From Actinomycetota bacterium (GTDB lineage: Bacteria; Actinomycetota; Rubrobacteria; Rubrobacterales; Rubrobacteraceae), in assembly GCA_020200675.1 (NCBI GenBank), contig JAIVIG010000017.1, positions 1 through 18,574 on the forward strand: a stretch of 18,574 nucleotides of DNA, in the 5' to 3' direction. Position numbers and translations under genes: made by a program. A model generated the notes under the pieces. The model saw only the letters and a program-made list of their open reading frames with translations, was not told where the DNA came from and did no database searches. Within the stretch, counting starts at the first letter, position 1; each line of letters begins with the position of its first letter. This document shows, in pieces, positions 6,555 through 12,634 of this stretch.

Positions 6555-6635
6555 CAGCAGGTAAAGTAGCCCCTTCCAGGCGTGCATCCGGTTCTGCGCC
6601 TGGTCGAAGACCCGGCTCCGCGGGCCATCTACAAG
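6546..6635 (-). pseudogene. Ornithine carbamoyltransferase C-terminal remnant
   Basis: Twenty-nine codons and a TGA read LVDGPRSRVFDQAQNRMHAW then KGLLYLLLG. This is the typical C-terminus of ornithine carbamoyltransferases (VxDGxxSxVFDQAxNRxHxxKxLL), with the conserved Asn-Arg-x-His. Upstream the homology ends abruptly and a receiver-domain fragment begins. The stop codon lies inside the last codons of the desaturase on the other strand. Confidence 0.65.
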
Positions 6636-6639
6636 ACCG

Positions 6640-6703
6640 GCGGTCGCTCGCGGAACATGGTGTGGTGGCCGGCCAGCAGCACCGTTGTGGGATGCTCATC
6701 CAC
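6640..6703 (-). pseudogene. Response-regulator receiver remnant, copy 2
   Basis: Starting at GTG (6703-6701) the frame reads DEHPTTVLLAGHHTMFRER, the first 20 codons of a receiver domain, and then joins the carbamoyltransferase tail. The Asp-Asp pair of copy 1 is changed to Gly-His, showing decay. DNA identity with copy 1 is high over about 40 bases. The recurrent element (copy C) begins 12 bases upstream of the GTG. Confidence 0.6.
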
Positions 6704-6714
6704 CACTTACCCCC

Positions 6715-6805
6715 CACTACACCCTTTGGTGCATTTTCGGTCCGAGGCGGCCTTCTGGACTTTTCAGAGCAACGGCACCGTATTAAGGTGTCCGTACACT
6801 CGTCA
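6715..6805 (+). repeat. Recurrent intergenic element, copy C, with extended homology
   Basis: Core at 6715-6737 (20 of 23 identical to copy B), GTATTAAGGTGT at 6780-6791 at exactly the same distance as in copy B, and ACTCGTCA at 6798-6805 (shifted by 2 bases). It stands between the copy-2 receiver remnant and the intact response regulator. Confidence 0.55.
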
Positions 6806-6871
6806 AGGCACGGTGGGAAAGGAACTCTCTCACATGGCTACCTTACTTACTAGTCCCATAGGAAAGGAACG

Positions 6872-6943
6872 GTGACGATACTGAACAACACGATGACATC
6901 GCTATCGCGCATCCAAGGATTACTGACCGAACGCCAAGAGTGA
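6872..6943 (+). CDS. Possible 23-codon leader ORF
   Basis: GTG after GGAAAGGA opens a 23-codon frame (TILNNTMTSLSRIQGLLTER) that stops with TGA at 6941. The stop overlaps the GAGG before an alternative TTG start (6951) of the response regulator. It could couple translation to that gene. Short and unsupported by homology. Confidence 0.25.
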   Translation: MTILNNTMTSLSRIQGLLTERQE

Positions 6944-7058
6944 GGCCAAGTTGACGGAGAGTGGTATCGGTACTCGGGTACGTCAAGAGGGTCGAGGCGC
7001 GGTGGTATCTCTCGAAGCAGTCTCGGCGGTAGGGCCGAACCGAGCAGGAAGCGAAAAA

Positions 7059-7766
7059 GTGAGGCTCAAAGCGGCTGAGATCGACGGGAGACGTGGCTTG
7101 CGGGATACCTCCCAGATAAGGGTGCTCGTTGCCGACGACCACGCGATGGTCCGCGAGGGGATGGCGGAGATGCTCTCGCTCAACGAGGACGTCGAGGTCG
7201 TCGGGCAGGCCGGAGACGGCCGCGAGGCGGTCGAGCTGGCGAAAGAGACGGGTCCGGACGTGGTGATCCTAGACGTCGAGATGCCGGTGATGGGAGCGCA
7301 GGCGGCGCTCAGGCGGCTGCTGGAGCTCTCGCCGCCGCCCAAGGTGGTCATCGTCACCGTGTTCGCCAACCAGCGCCTGGTGCGCGAGCTTCTGGGGCTG
7401 GGAGCGAGCGCATTCTTGACCAAGAACGCCTCGTCGCGGGACTTGGCCGCCACGGTGCGCTCCGTCACCCACGTATCGCCTGGGGACCCGGACAACGTCA
7501 CCATTACCATGCCCAGAGAAGACTTCGATGCGGAGGAGCTTGTGGAGAGCTCGCTCTCCGGGCGGGAGATGCAGATCCTCCGTCTGGCGGCCCGCGGCAT
7601 GGGCAACAAGGAGGTGGCGAACACCCTCCACCTCTCGGAGACGACCATCAAGCGCAACCTGTCCAACGTCTACGGCAAGCTCGGCGTCAACAGCAAGGGC
7701 GAGGCCGTGAGCAAGGCCGTCTCGGAGGGCTGGGTCTCCTCCTGGGACATCGCTAGGGACGAGTAA
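7059..7766 (+). CDS. NarL/LuxR-family response regulator, orphan
   Basis: A 235-aa two-domain regulator. The receiver domain (residues 20-135) has the acidic pair Asp26-Asp27 (VADDHAM), the phospho-acceptor Asp72 (VVILDVEMP), Thr100 and Lys122 (FLTKNAS). The LuxR HTH (about 168-228) reads LSGREMQILRLAARGMGNKE, then TTIKRNLSNVYGKLGV. The GTG at 7059 follows AGGA at 9 bases and gives the usual family length. A TTG at 6951 would add 36 residues without homology and cannot be excluded. No histidine kinase is in the window. The two receiver remnants on the opposite strand suggest that this gene type is or was present in several copies locally. Target genes unknown. Confidence 0.9.
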   Translation: MRLKAAEIDGRRGLRDTSQIRVLVADDHAMVREGMAEMLSLNEDVEVVGQAGDGREAVELAKETGPDVVILDVEMPVMGAQAALRRLLELSPPPKVVIVTVFANQRLVRELLGLGASAFLTKNASSRDLAATVRSVTHVSPGDPDNVTITMPREDFDAEELVESSLSGREMQILRLAARGMGNKEVANTLHLSETTIKRNLSNVYGKLGVNSKGEAVSKAVSEGWVSSWDIARDE

Positions 7767-7780
7767 CCCTTCCCCTTTCC

Positions 7781-7800
7781 GGAGCGGTCCCGCCCGCTCC
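7781..7800 (+). terminator. Weak hairpin after the response regulator
   Basis: GGAGCG (7781-7786), 8-base loop, CGCTCC (7795-7800), 15 bases after the stop. There is no T run; hairpins of this kind can terminate transcription in actinobacteria. Confidence 0.4.
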
Positions 7801-7862
7801 ACAGCTTGCCGCTAACGAGGATCGGACCCTATTCGCCAGTCGCGCCGCCGCAAGGCGGGTAA

Positions 7863-7896
7863 CCCTACACCTTTAGGCCCGTTTTCGTACACCTTT
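7863..7896 (+). promoter_or_regulatory. Recurrent intergenic element, copy D
   Basis: CCCTACACCTTT...CGTTTT (7863-7885) matches copy C at 17 of 23 positions. A second TACACCTTT at 7888 lies 22 bases after the first (7866), two helical turns, as expected for a dimeric regulator. It is upstream of the 8044 paralogue. Confidence 0.4.
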
Positions 7897-8043
7897 CGGT
7901 CCTTCTTCCTGGTCATGGTGATCCAGGGGTCGCCCCGGGCAAGGCTGGGGCCTAGAGTACGTCATGGTCGAATACCTGGCGAGCGACCCGCGTTGGATCG
8001 CCCTGGTGTGGGCGCCTCTCCCCGGTAGGAGGAAACGAGCGAG

Positions 8044-8481
8044 TTGTCGGACAAAGAGGAAGCTCCGCGAGCACGCTGGCCGAATTACTGGCTGCTCGTC
8101 AAGCACGAGACCAACAGCACGGACGTGCTCACCATCGACCTCGACGGCGGGGAAAAGGCCCTCGCCGTCTTCAGCTTCGCGGAGGAAGCCGAGTTGTTCC
8201 TCCACCACGAGCTTTCGGGAACGGGCTGGCAGGTCAGGGAAACGATGATCGGGGAGCTTATCTCCGTGCTTTACGGCTTCTGCGCAGGCGTGGGCAAAGT
8301 AGCGTTGGATCCTCTACCGAGGGACATCTGCGAGGACACAAACGGCCTCGTAAGCTTGAGGCGTGGTGACTTCGTGCGGACCCTCATCGCCAGACGAGGG
8401 GGCTCCGGCGGCGACCTTGTGGTAAAGCCCGGCGACTCAGGACCGGCCAGGCGTCACCCGGTGCAAAAGAAGGCCGCTTAA
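8044..8481 (+). CDS. Unknown-family protein, paralogue of the gene at 5138
   Basis: A 145-aa soluble protein. The alignable core is residues 13-95 (NYWLLVKHETNSTDVLTIDL, then VFSFAEEAELFLHHE, GWQVRETMIGELISVL, KVALDPLPRD), clearly related to the 5138 product. The C-terminal 30 residues are basic and look disordered (RHPVQKKAA). The TTG start follows TAGGAGG by about 11 bases; no better start is in frame. It has its own upstream region with element copy D. Finding two copies 3 kb apart with the same upstream element suggests a shared control. Function unknown. Confidence 0.7.
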   Translation: MSDKEEAPRARWPNYWLLVKHETNSTDVLTIDLDGGEKALAVFSFAEEAELFLHHELSGTGWQVRETMIGELISVLYGFCAGVGKVALDPLPRDICEDTNGLVSLRRGDFVRTLIARRGGSGGDLVVKPGDSGPARRHPVQKKAA

Positions 8482-8505
8482 ACGATACGGATTTGCGTGC
8501 CTACG

Positions 8506-8554
8506 CTGATCTCTGACTCGCCGGCGACCCGTTCCCGTTAACAGCCGAGATCAG
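8506..8554. terminator. Long inverted repeat between convergent genes
   Basis: CTGATCTC (8506-8513) and GAGATCAG (8547-8554) form a perfect 8-bp stem around 33 bases that contain the palindrome CGCCGGCG. The right arm overlaps the stop codon of the minus-strand gene at 8551. A bidirectional terminator is likely, although no T run follows. Confidence 0.35.
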
Positions 8555-8793
8555 GCTTCGGCGCGGTCTTGAACTCCGGTCGCCCCGGCCATGCTCGCGC
8601 AGTGGGCGCAGCAGTAGAAGGACCCGTTCGCCTCGACGCCGTGGCCGATGACCTTGACGCCGCAGTACTCGCAGGTCGGGGCGAGCGCGTGGATCGCGCA
8701 CTCGAAGCTGTCGAACACGTGCGGCTGGTCGCCCGGTCTCTCTACCCGGAACGCCTTGTCGTACTCATTGCCACAAACTTCGCATTGCGCCAT
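8551..8793 (-). CDS. Small cysteine-rich zinc-binding protein
   Basis: An 80-aa protein with paired metal-ligand motifs: CEVCGNEY (4-11), a DSFECAIHALAPTCEYCG run (about 29-46), the spacer VKVIGHGVEANG, and FYCCAHCAS. The arrangement of four Cys pairs plus His suggests two zinc knuckles or a treble-clef fold. Similar actinobacterial proteins are often labelled prokaryotic metallothionein-like, a name that need not reflect function. The start at 8793 follows GAGAGGG; an earlier ATG (8814) lies upstream of that signal. A stress-type promoter is visible 48 bases upstream. Role in metal or redox sensing is inferred. Confidence 0.75.
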   Translation of the reverse strand: MAQCEVCGNEYDKAFRVERPGDQPHVFDSFECAIHALAPTCEYCGVKVIGHGVEANGSFYCCAHCASMAGATGVQDRAEA

Positions 8794-8841
8794 CTTCAAC
8801 ACCCTCTCCGTCACCGATCCGACTTGCGTTCGTTTTGTTAC

Positions 8842-8867
8842 CTACCCCCAGAAAGGGTCAAACAAAC
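8842..8867 (-). promoter_or_regulatory. Candidate general-stress (sigma-B/F-type) promoter
   Basis: On the minus strand GTTTGT (8867-8862), 14 bases, GGGTAG (8847-8842). Consensus for sigma-B/sigma-F promoters is about GTTTAA, 12-16 bases, GGGTAT. It ends 48 bases before the Cys-rich gene. Confidence 0.4.
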
Positions 8868-9196
8868 GGGCCCTTTCGAGCAACCTGGCGCCTTACCTCA
8901 TGGCGCAGTTCGTTCGGTAGCCCCACCAACCGGGCGTTGAGACGGTCGAGCAACCTTCCCGTCGTTCGAGGTCCACGCTCGCCACCACGAAGGCTGCGAG
9001 CGCCTTCCGATCCGGTTGGTTCTCGTCGGTTTCCAACTCGCTCGTCCGGTCCTTATTCCTCCTCTTCAAGTAGCGTTTACCGAGCACGGTCTTGCGGATC
9101 TTTCCGTCTCTACGACTTCTAGAGAATACCTCTGCGAGCATGGCCGGAGCCACCCAGGTCCAAGACCGCGCCTGAGATCCAGGCCGGAGACCGCCA
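8868..9196. other. Intergenic stretch without a convincing gene
   Basis: Open frames exist on both strands here (for example a basic 86-codon frame on the minus strand, 9153-8893), but none has a Shine-Dalgarno, a leaderless -10 box or a recognisable domain, and the two strands compete for the same bases. It may be a decayed gene or a long upstream region. Confidence 0.5.
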
Positions 9197-9210
9197 CCGG
9201 CGAACGCCGG
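9197..9210 (-). terminator. Short GC hairpin after the 123-aa gene
   Basis: CCGGCG AA CGCCGG (9197-9210) begins 5 bases after the minus-strand stop codon at 9216. It folds as a 5-bp stem with a 4-base loop and has no T run. Confidence 0.45.
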
Positions 9211-9215
9211 AAGTT

Positions 9216-9587
9216 CTAGGACACGCTCCGGTCCGGTTCCCGATCTTGCTCCGGCAGGCGTCCCATGACGGCCCGAAGTCCGAAGTCGCCCGGCAAGTCG
9301 GAGGTGAAGAGGCGGATACCCAGTATCTTGCGAGCATCGACGCTGACACCGCGACCGGCCAGGTGCGGGAAGATGGCCCGCGCGGCGTAGATCGGGTCCT
9401 CCCCCTTAAGGCGCACGAGGCCCTTGCGCTTGCGGGCGCCCTTCTCCTTCATCGCGTAGAGGCTCGACTCCCCCGCCCCGGCGCAGCAGATAGCCATCCG
9501 GTGCCAGTCGAGCACCAGCGCCTCTCCGGGCCGCAGTAGCTCCCGCGCAGCCTGCGTCAGCCGTACCTCGAAAGCATAACGATCCAT
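9216..9587 (-). CDS. Hypothetical protein, 123 aa
   Basis: A soluble mixed alpha/beta protein that I do not recognise. Features: a hydrophobic strand pair around GEALVLDWHRMAICCAGAGE with adjacent Cys-Cys, a basic stretch (KEKGARKRKGLVRLKG), and a C-terminal part with IFPHLAGRGVSVDARKILG and GIRLFTSDLPGDFGLRAVM. No Shine-Dalgarno precedes the ATG, but TAAACT lies 8 bases upstream, which fits a leaderless mRNA. It diverges from the ABC transporter gene, with 115 bases between the starts. Confidence 0.6.
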   Translation of the reverse strand: MDRYAFEVRLTQAARELLRPGEALVLDWHRMAICCAGAGESSLYAMKEKGARKRKGLVRLKGEDPIYAARAIFPHLAGRGVSVDARKILGIRLFTSDLPGDFGLRAVMGRLPEQDREPDRSVS

Positions 9588-9595
9588 GGCCCGAG

Positions 9596-9601
9596 AGTTT
9601 A
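9596..9601 (-). promoter_or_regulatory. -10 box for a leaderless transcript
   Basis: TAAACT on the minus strand (9601-9596) ends 8 bases before the ATG at 9587 (pattern TANNNT). Confidence 0.35.
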
Positions 9602-9702
9602 GCAGACCTATGTGCTTATGAGATCATGCATGCGGGTGTACCTCGGCGTGCCGTGGGGGAGATGGTAGAGTTTCGTGGGGTTAGGAGCGCGGAAGGAGGC
9701 CG

Positions 9703-11295
9703 ATGATCCCCGAGACCTCGCAGACGGACATCCAAGAAAACGAAGCTCTACTCGTAGAGACCAGCGGGCTCACCAAGCGTTACGGCGGCCGGATCACCGC
9801 CGTCGATGACCTGGATCTGGGCGTTCGGCGCGGCGAAGTGTACGGCTTTCTCGGACCCAACGGCGCGGGCAAGACCACGACGCTCAGGATGCTGCTCGGC
9901 CTGATCAAACCATCCTCCGGGACCGCGACCGTGTTGGGCGAGGAGCCGGGCGCGCCGGCGGGGCTCGCGCGGATCGGCGCTCTGGTCGAGTCCCCGTCTT
10001 TCTACCCGTACCTCTCGGGAAGGGACAACCTGCGGGTGATAGCCCGATACTCGGGCGTGGCGCCCTCCCGGGTAGAAGAGGTCTTGCAGCAGGTGGAGCT
10101 CTCCGGGAGGGCGGGCGACAGGTTCAAGCAGTACTCTCTCGGGATGAAGCAGCGGCTCGGCGTGGCGGCCGCGCTACTCAAAGACCCCGAGCTACTCATC
10201 CTCGACGAGCCGGCGAACGGCCTGGATCCCAAGGGGATGGCGGACATGCGCGCGATCATCCGCAGGGTCAGGGACGAGGGCAAGACGGTCTTGCTCGGCG
10301 GAGATCAACGCCGGCCTCGTGAACGCGGGGGTGCGGGTGAGCGAGCTCAGGCCGGTCGAGCGCTCTCTCGAAGAGATGTTCCTGGAGCTCACCGGAGGCG
10401 AGACAGTCTGATGGGCGCGAGCTTCGTAGCCGAGTTTCTCAAGCTATACAAGCGCCCGGCCGTGTGGGTGATCGCGGCGATCTGGCTGGTCTTCGTGGTC
10501 CTGTTGGCCTACGCACTCCCCTACGCGCTCTTCGCCAACCTCCCCCAGCCCGAGCCTTCCGAGGACATCCCGGCCGAAATGCAGGAAAAGATGCAGGCCC
10601 AGAGCGAGGACGCTTCCGAGCAGTTGATGTCGGGTTTGTATCCCGAGAACCTGGTCGCCTACGTGCTCTCGAACATCTCCGGCACCGGGGGTACGCTAGC
10701 CCTGATCCTCGGTGCGCTGGTCGTGGGCAGCGAGTACGGTTGGGGAACTTTGAAGACCATCCTCTCCCAGCGACCGGGCAGGCTCGTCGCCTTCTTCGCG
10801 AAGATGCTCGCCATCGGCGCGACGCTCACCCTGTTCGTCGTGCTGGCGTTCGTGGTCGGGGCCATCTGCAGCCTCGTCGTAGCCGGGGTTCAGAGCGCCA
10901 CGGTAGACTGGCCGTCGCTCGTGGAGTTGCTCGAAGGGCTGGGGGCCGGCGCGGTCATCCTCGCCGTCTGGGCGGCGCTCGGCGTCTTCCTCGCGACGCT
11001 CTTCCGGAGCACCGCGCTCGCCATCGGGCTCGGGCTCTTCTACGCCCTCGCCCTCGAAGGCCTGGTCTTCGGCCTGCCGATCCAGAACGAATCCTTCCAG
11101 GACGCCCGCCGGTTCTTCCTCGGACAGAACTCCGGCTTTCTCGCCGACTCGTTCGCCGGAAGCTCCGTCCAACAGCCCTTCGTGCCACCGGGCCCGGACA
11201 TAGGCGCCGCGCAGTCCGCGCTGGTGCTCTGCCTCTACCTCGCGACGTTCGTCCTCATCGCCGCCCTCGCCTTCCGACAGCGGGACGTGGAGTAG
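9703..11295 (+). CDS. ABC exporter: H-loop-deleted ATPase fused in frame to ABC-2 permease
   Basis: One 530-codon frame covers two proteins that are normally separate. Residues 1-198 are a BcrA-type ATPase: Walker A GPNGAGKT (51-58), signature YSLGMKQR (144-151), Walker B LLILDE (164-169) and D-loop GLD (173-175). After EGKTVLL the H-loop (switch His) and the following regulatory part are missing, and about 37 residues of meaningless Arg/Gly sequence follow. From Met237 (ATG 10411) a normal ABC-2 permease of 294 aa runs to the end, with about six membrane helices (first at AVWVIAAIWLVFVVLLAYAL, last at VLCLYLATFVLIAALAF). AAGGAGG directly precedes the ATG at 9703. Without the switch His the ATPase is probably inactive. 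The permease may still be made from its own ATG. The original substrate could be a lipid, peptide or drug. Confidence 0.85.
   Translation: MIPETSQTDIQENEALLVETSGLTKRYGGRITAVDDLDLGVRRGEVYGFLGPNGAGKTTTLRMLLGLIKPSSGTATVLGEEPGAPAGLARIGALVESPSFYPYLSGRDNLRVIARYSGVAPSRVEEVLQQVELSGRAGDRFKQYSLGMKQRLGVAAALLKDPELLILDEPANGLDPKGMADMRAIIRRVRDEGKTVLLGGDQRRPRERGGAGERAQAGRALSRRDVPGAHRRRDSLMGASFVAEFLKLYKRPAVWVIAAIWLVFVVLLAYALPYALFANLPQPEPSEDIPAEMQEKMQAQSEDASEQLMSGLYPENLVAYVLSNISGTGGTLALILGALVVGSEYGWGTLKTILSQRPGRLVAFFAKMLAIGATLTLFVVLAFVVGAICSLVVAGVQSATVDWPSLVELLEGLGAGAVILAVWAALGVFLATLFRSTALAIGLGLFYALALEGLVFGLPIQNESFQDARRFFLGQNSGFLADSFAGSSVQQPFVPPGPDIGAAQSALVLCLYLATFVLIAALAFRQRDVE
10285..10411 (+). other. Deletion scar with out-of-frame ATPase C-terminus
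   Basis: From about 10299 a second frame reads AEINAGLVNAGVRVSELRPV then ERSLEEMFLELTGGETV and a TGA at 10409-10411. This is the standard C-terminus of such ATPases (RSLEEMFLELTG) and its TGA overlaps the permease ATG by one base, the normal coupling in these operons. So the ancestral gene lost an internal piece, estimated at 70-90 codons from family length, with a frame change. The change of frame is what joins ATPase and permease. Confidence 0.8.
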
Positions 11296-11414
11296 CGGCC
11301 GACCGTCAGTCCTCGTCCATGGACACGATGGCGATCTCGTGCAGCATGACGTGTCGCGGTTGGGCGAGGACGGTAATAGGATGTCGGAGGACCAACAGGA
11401 AGGGAGCCGACGCT

Positions 11415-11816
11415 TTGGCAACGTTGCCCCAAAGACTCACCTTGATCTTCGACGGGGCGTGAGGGTTCTGAACCTGGTCGGTGCGCCTCATCGAGACGCT
11501 CGACCGCGACCGCCGCGTGACGGCGGTGCCCTACCAGAAGCCCGGCGTCCCCGCTTCGGCCGGCCTGACCGTGGAGCAGTGCGAGAAGGCCGCCTGGGCC
11601 GTCACGCCTGACGGCCAACGCTACCGAGGGGCCGGTGCGGTCAACGCCTCCCTCGCGATCGCCACGGGCGTCGCGCTGCCGCTCCTCGTGTATGCCCTTC
11701 CCGTGGTGAAGCAGATGCAAGACCTGGTCTACGCCTTTATCGCCGCAAACCGCAGCAGGCTCCCGATGCCCAGCATCGTACCCTACTGCAAAGAGCACCC
11801 CGAGGAGTGCCGGTAG
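11415..11816 (+). CDS. DCC-family (DUF393) thiol-disulfide oxidoreductase, predicted UxxU selenoprotein
   Basis: A complete 133-codon DCC-family gene if two in-frame TGA codons are read through. Known members begin with a strand, then D-G-D-C-x-x-C, a helix, and later a D-G-x-x-Y-x-G segment. Here the frame reads LTLIFDGA, TGA (11460), GF, TGA (11469), TWSVRLIETLDRD, then VPYQKPG, VTPDGQRYRGAGAVNASLA and VYAFIAANRSRLP to TAG at 11814. Both TGA codons sit exactly on the two active-site Cys positions, each one base from TGC, and the rest of the gene is intact without frameshifts. TTG (11415) follows AGGGAG at 8 bases. Selenocysteine insertion at both sites (UxxU) is the best reading; a hairpin lies downstream. 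Alternatives: a pseudogene hit twice at these positions, or a shorter product from GTG 11481 lacking the active site. Confidence 0.75.
11476..11505 (+). promoter_or_regulatory. Candidate SECIS hairpin after the second UGA
   Basis: GGTCGG (11476-11481) pairs with TCGACC (11500-11505). After a bulged T, GCG (11483-11485) pairs with CGC (11497-11499). After a C-A mismatch, CTC (11487-11489) pairs with GAG (11493-11495) around loop ATC. The loop lies 18 bases after the second UGA, close to the distance in E. coli fdhF. The loop lacks the classical GGUCU. GC-rich coding DNA folds easily, so this is supportive only. Confidence 0.4.
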
Positions 11817-11983
11817 CTGGAGTCGATACAACATACTGCAAAACAAACATTCATTACTCCGATGATACGCTTAGAATGCTTCAGGAGGTCGCAAAGGGAG
11901 TGTTAGGGTTCGCCGAATAATACCCAGCGCCGATGGGGTGCGGAAGCGGGGATGAAGATGAGGACCAAGGCAAAAATCTCGCG

Positions 11984-12634
11984 CTAAGAATCGGCCTGCA
12001 CGTGCCCGAGGCCGGCGGTGAAGTTGGTTAGAAGCGTGCAGCTTCGGTTAGCGAGATCTAGATCGCGTATGTCGGGGTTGGCAAAGTCCTTGGAATTCCT
12101 GGTTATGAAGCAGCTCGGGCTTCCGGTGCCCTTCTCGAGGTCCTCCATAACCGATGCGTAAACGACCGAGTCCTGCGGCGCGAGGCTCCGCGTCTTCTGG
12201 TAGTTCACGGCCTTCCTATGCGTCTCCCTATCAAGCGGCAAGAGCCGGCCGACGCCCAGCACCTCATCGAGCACGTGGTCCAGCCTCGCCTTCTGTTCCT
12301 GACCGCTCCTGCGGAACAGGTCGGCGAGCTCGTTTAGCTCCTTAGAGCGGTCAGCGTAGGGCTTTGAGCGCACGATCTGCGCGAGTTCGCCGCGCAACCT
12401 GTCGGCTAATTCGAGGCGCTCCCTGCGCTTGCGTCCGAAGGCCTCGTAGGCTTCGCCCACGCAGAATACCGGAAGGGCAAGCTCGGCCCCCTCCCGTTCG
12501 TGCGCGATCGAGAGCAGGGATTGGCATTGTTCGTGTTCTTCTTGGAGGAAAGCAAGTTCTAGGATGAAGTTCGTCTCGACGTAGACGATCAAGGGATCTT
12601 CACGGTAGCAACGCCTCAGTAGCCACCGACCCAC
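11984..12634 (-). CDS. PIN-domain protein, likely ribonuclease
   Basis: A 216-aa protein with a PIN fold, the domain of VapC-type metal-dependent RNases. The first strand reads LIVYVETNFILELAF with Glu where most PIN domains have Asp. Further acidic positions are in VGEAYEAFG and in APQDSVVYASVMEDL, and the terminal motif is CFITRNSKDF. An extended helical insert (RKRRERLELADRLRGELAQI) makes it longer than classical VapC (about 130 aa). The GTG at 12634 follows AGGAGG at 6 bases and overlaps the upstream gene by 35 bases; a TTG at 12592 would remove the overlap. It forms a two-gene unit with the PD-(D/E)xK-like gene. A toxin-antitoxin or defence role is possible but the partner does not look like a typical antitoxin. 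Confidence 0.75.
   Translation of the reverse strand: MGRWLLRRCYREDPLIVYVETNFILELAFLQEEHEQCQSLLSIAHEREGAELALPVFCVGEAYEAFGRKRRERLELADRLRGELAQIVRSKPYADRSKELNELADLFRRSGQEQKARLDHVLDEVLGVGRLLPLDRETHRKAVNYQKTRSLAPQDSVVYASVMEDLEKGTGSPSCFITRNSKDFANPDIRDLDLANRSCTLLTNFTAGLGHVQADS

Noticed and set aside
8893..9153. Minus-strand 86-codon basic frame
   Set aside because: No Shine-Dalgarno, no -10 box close to the start, no recognisable domain, and a competing plus-strand frame of the same quality.
10464..11462. A 332-codon open frame through the permease region
   Set aside because: Arg/Pro-rich shadow of the permease in another frame. Only its last 16 codons, from TTG 11415, are real, as the N-terminus of the DCC-family gene.
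11460..11471. The two TGA codons as simple pseudogene mutations
   Set aside because: Both fall exactly on the CxxC cysteines, and the other 131 codons are intact and family-like. Kept only as the alternative explanation.
11306..11491. Minus-strand 61-codon frame ending HVMLHEIAIVSMDED
   Set aside because: The C-terminal piece looks protein-like, but the N-terminal half is antisense to the well-supported DCC gene and there is no ribosome site. It may be a remnant ending at 11306.
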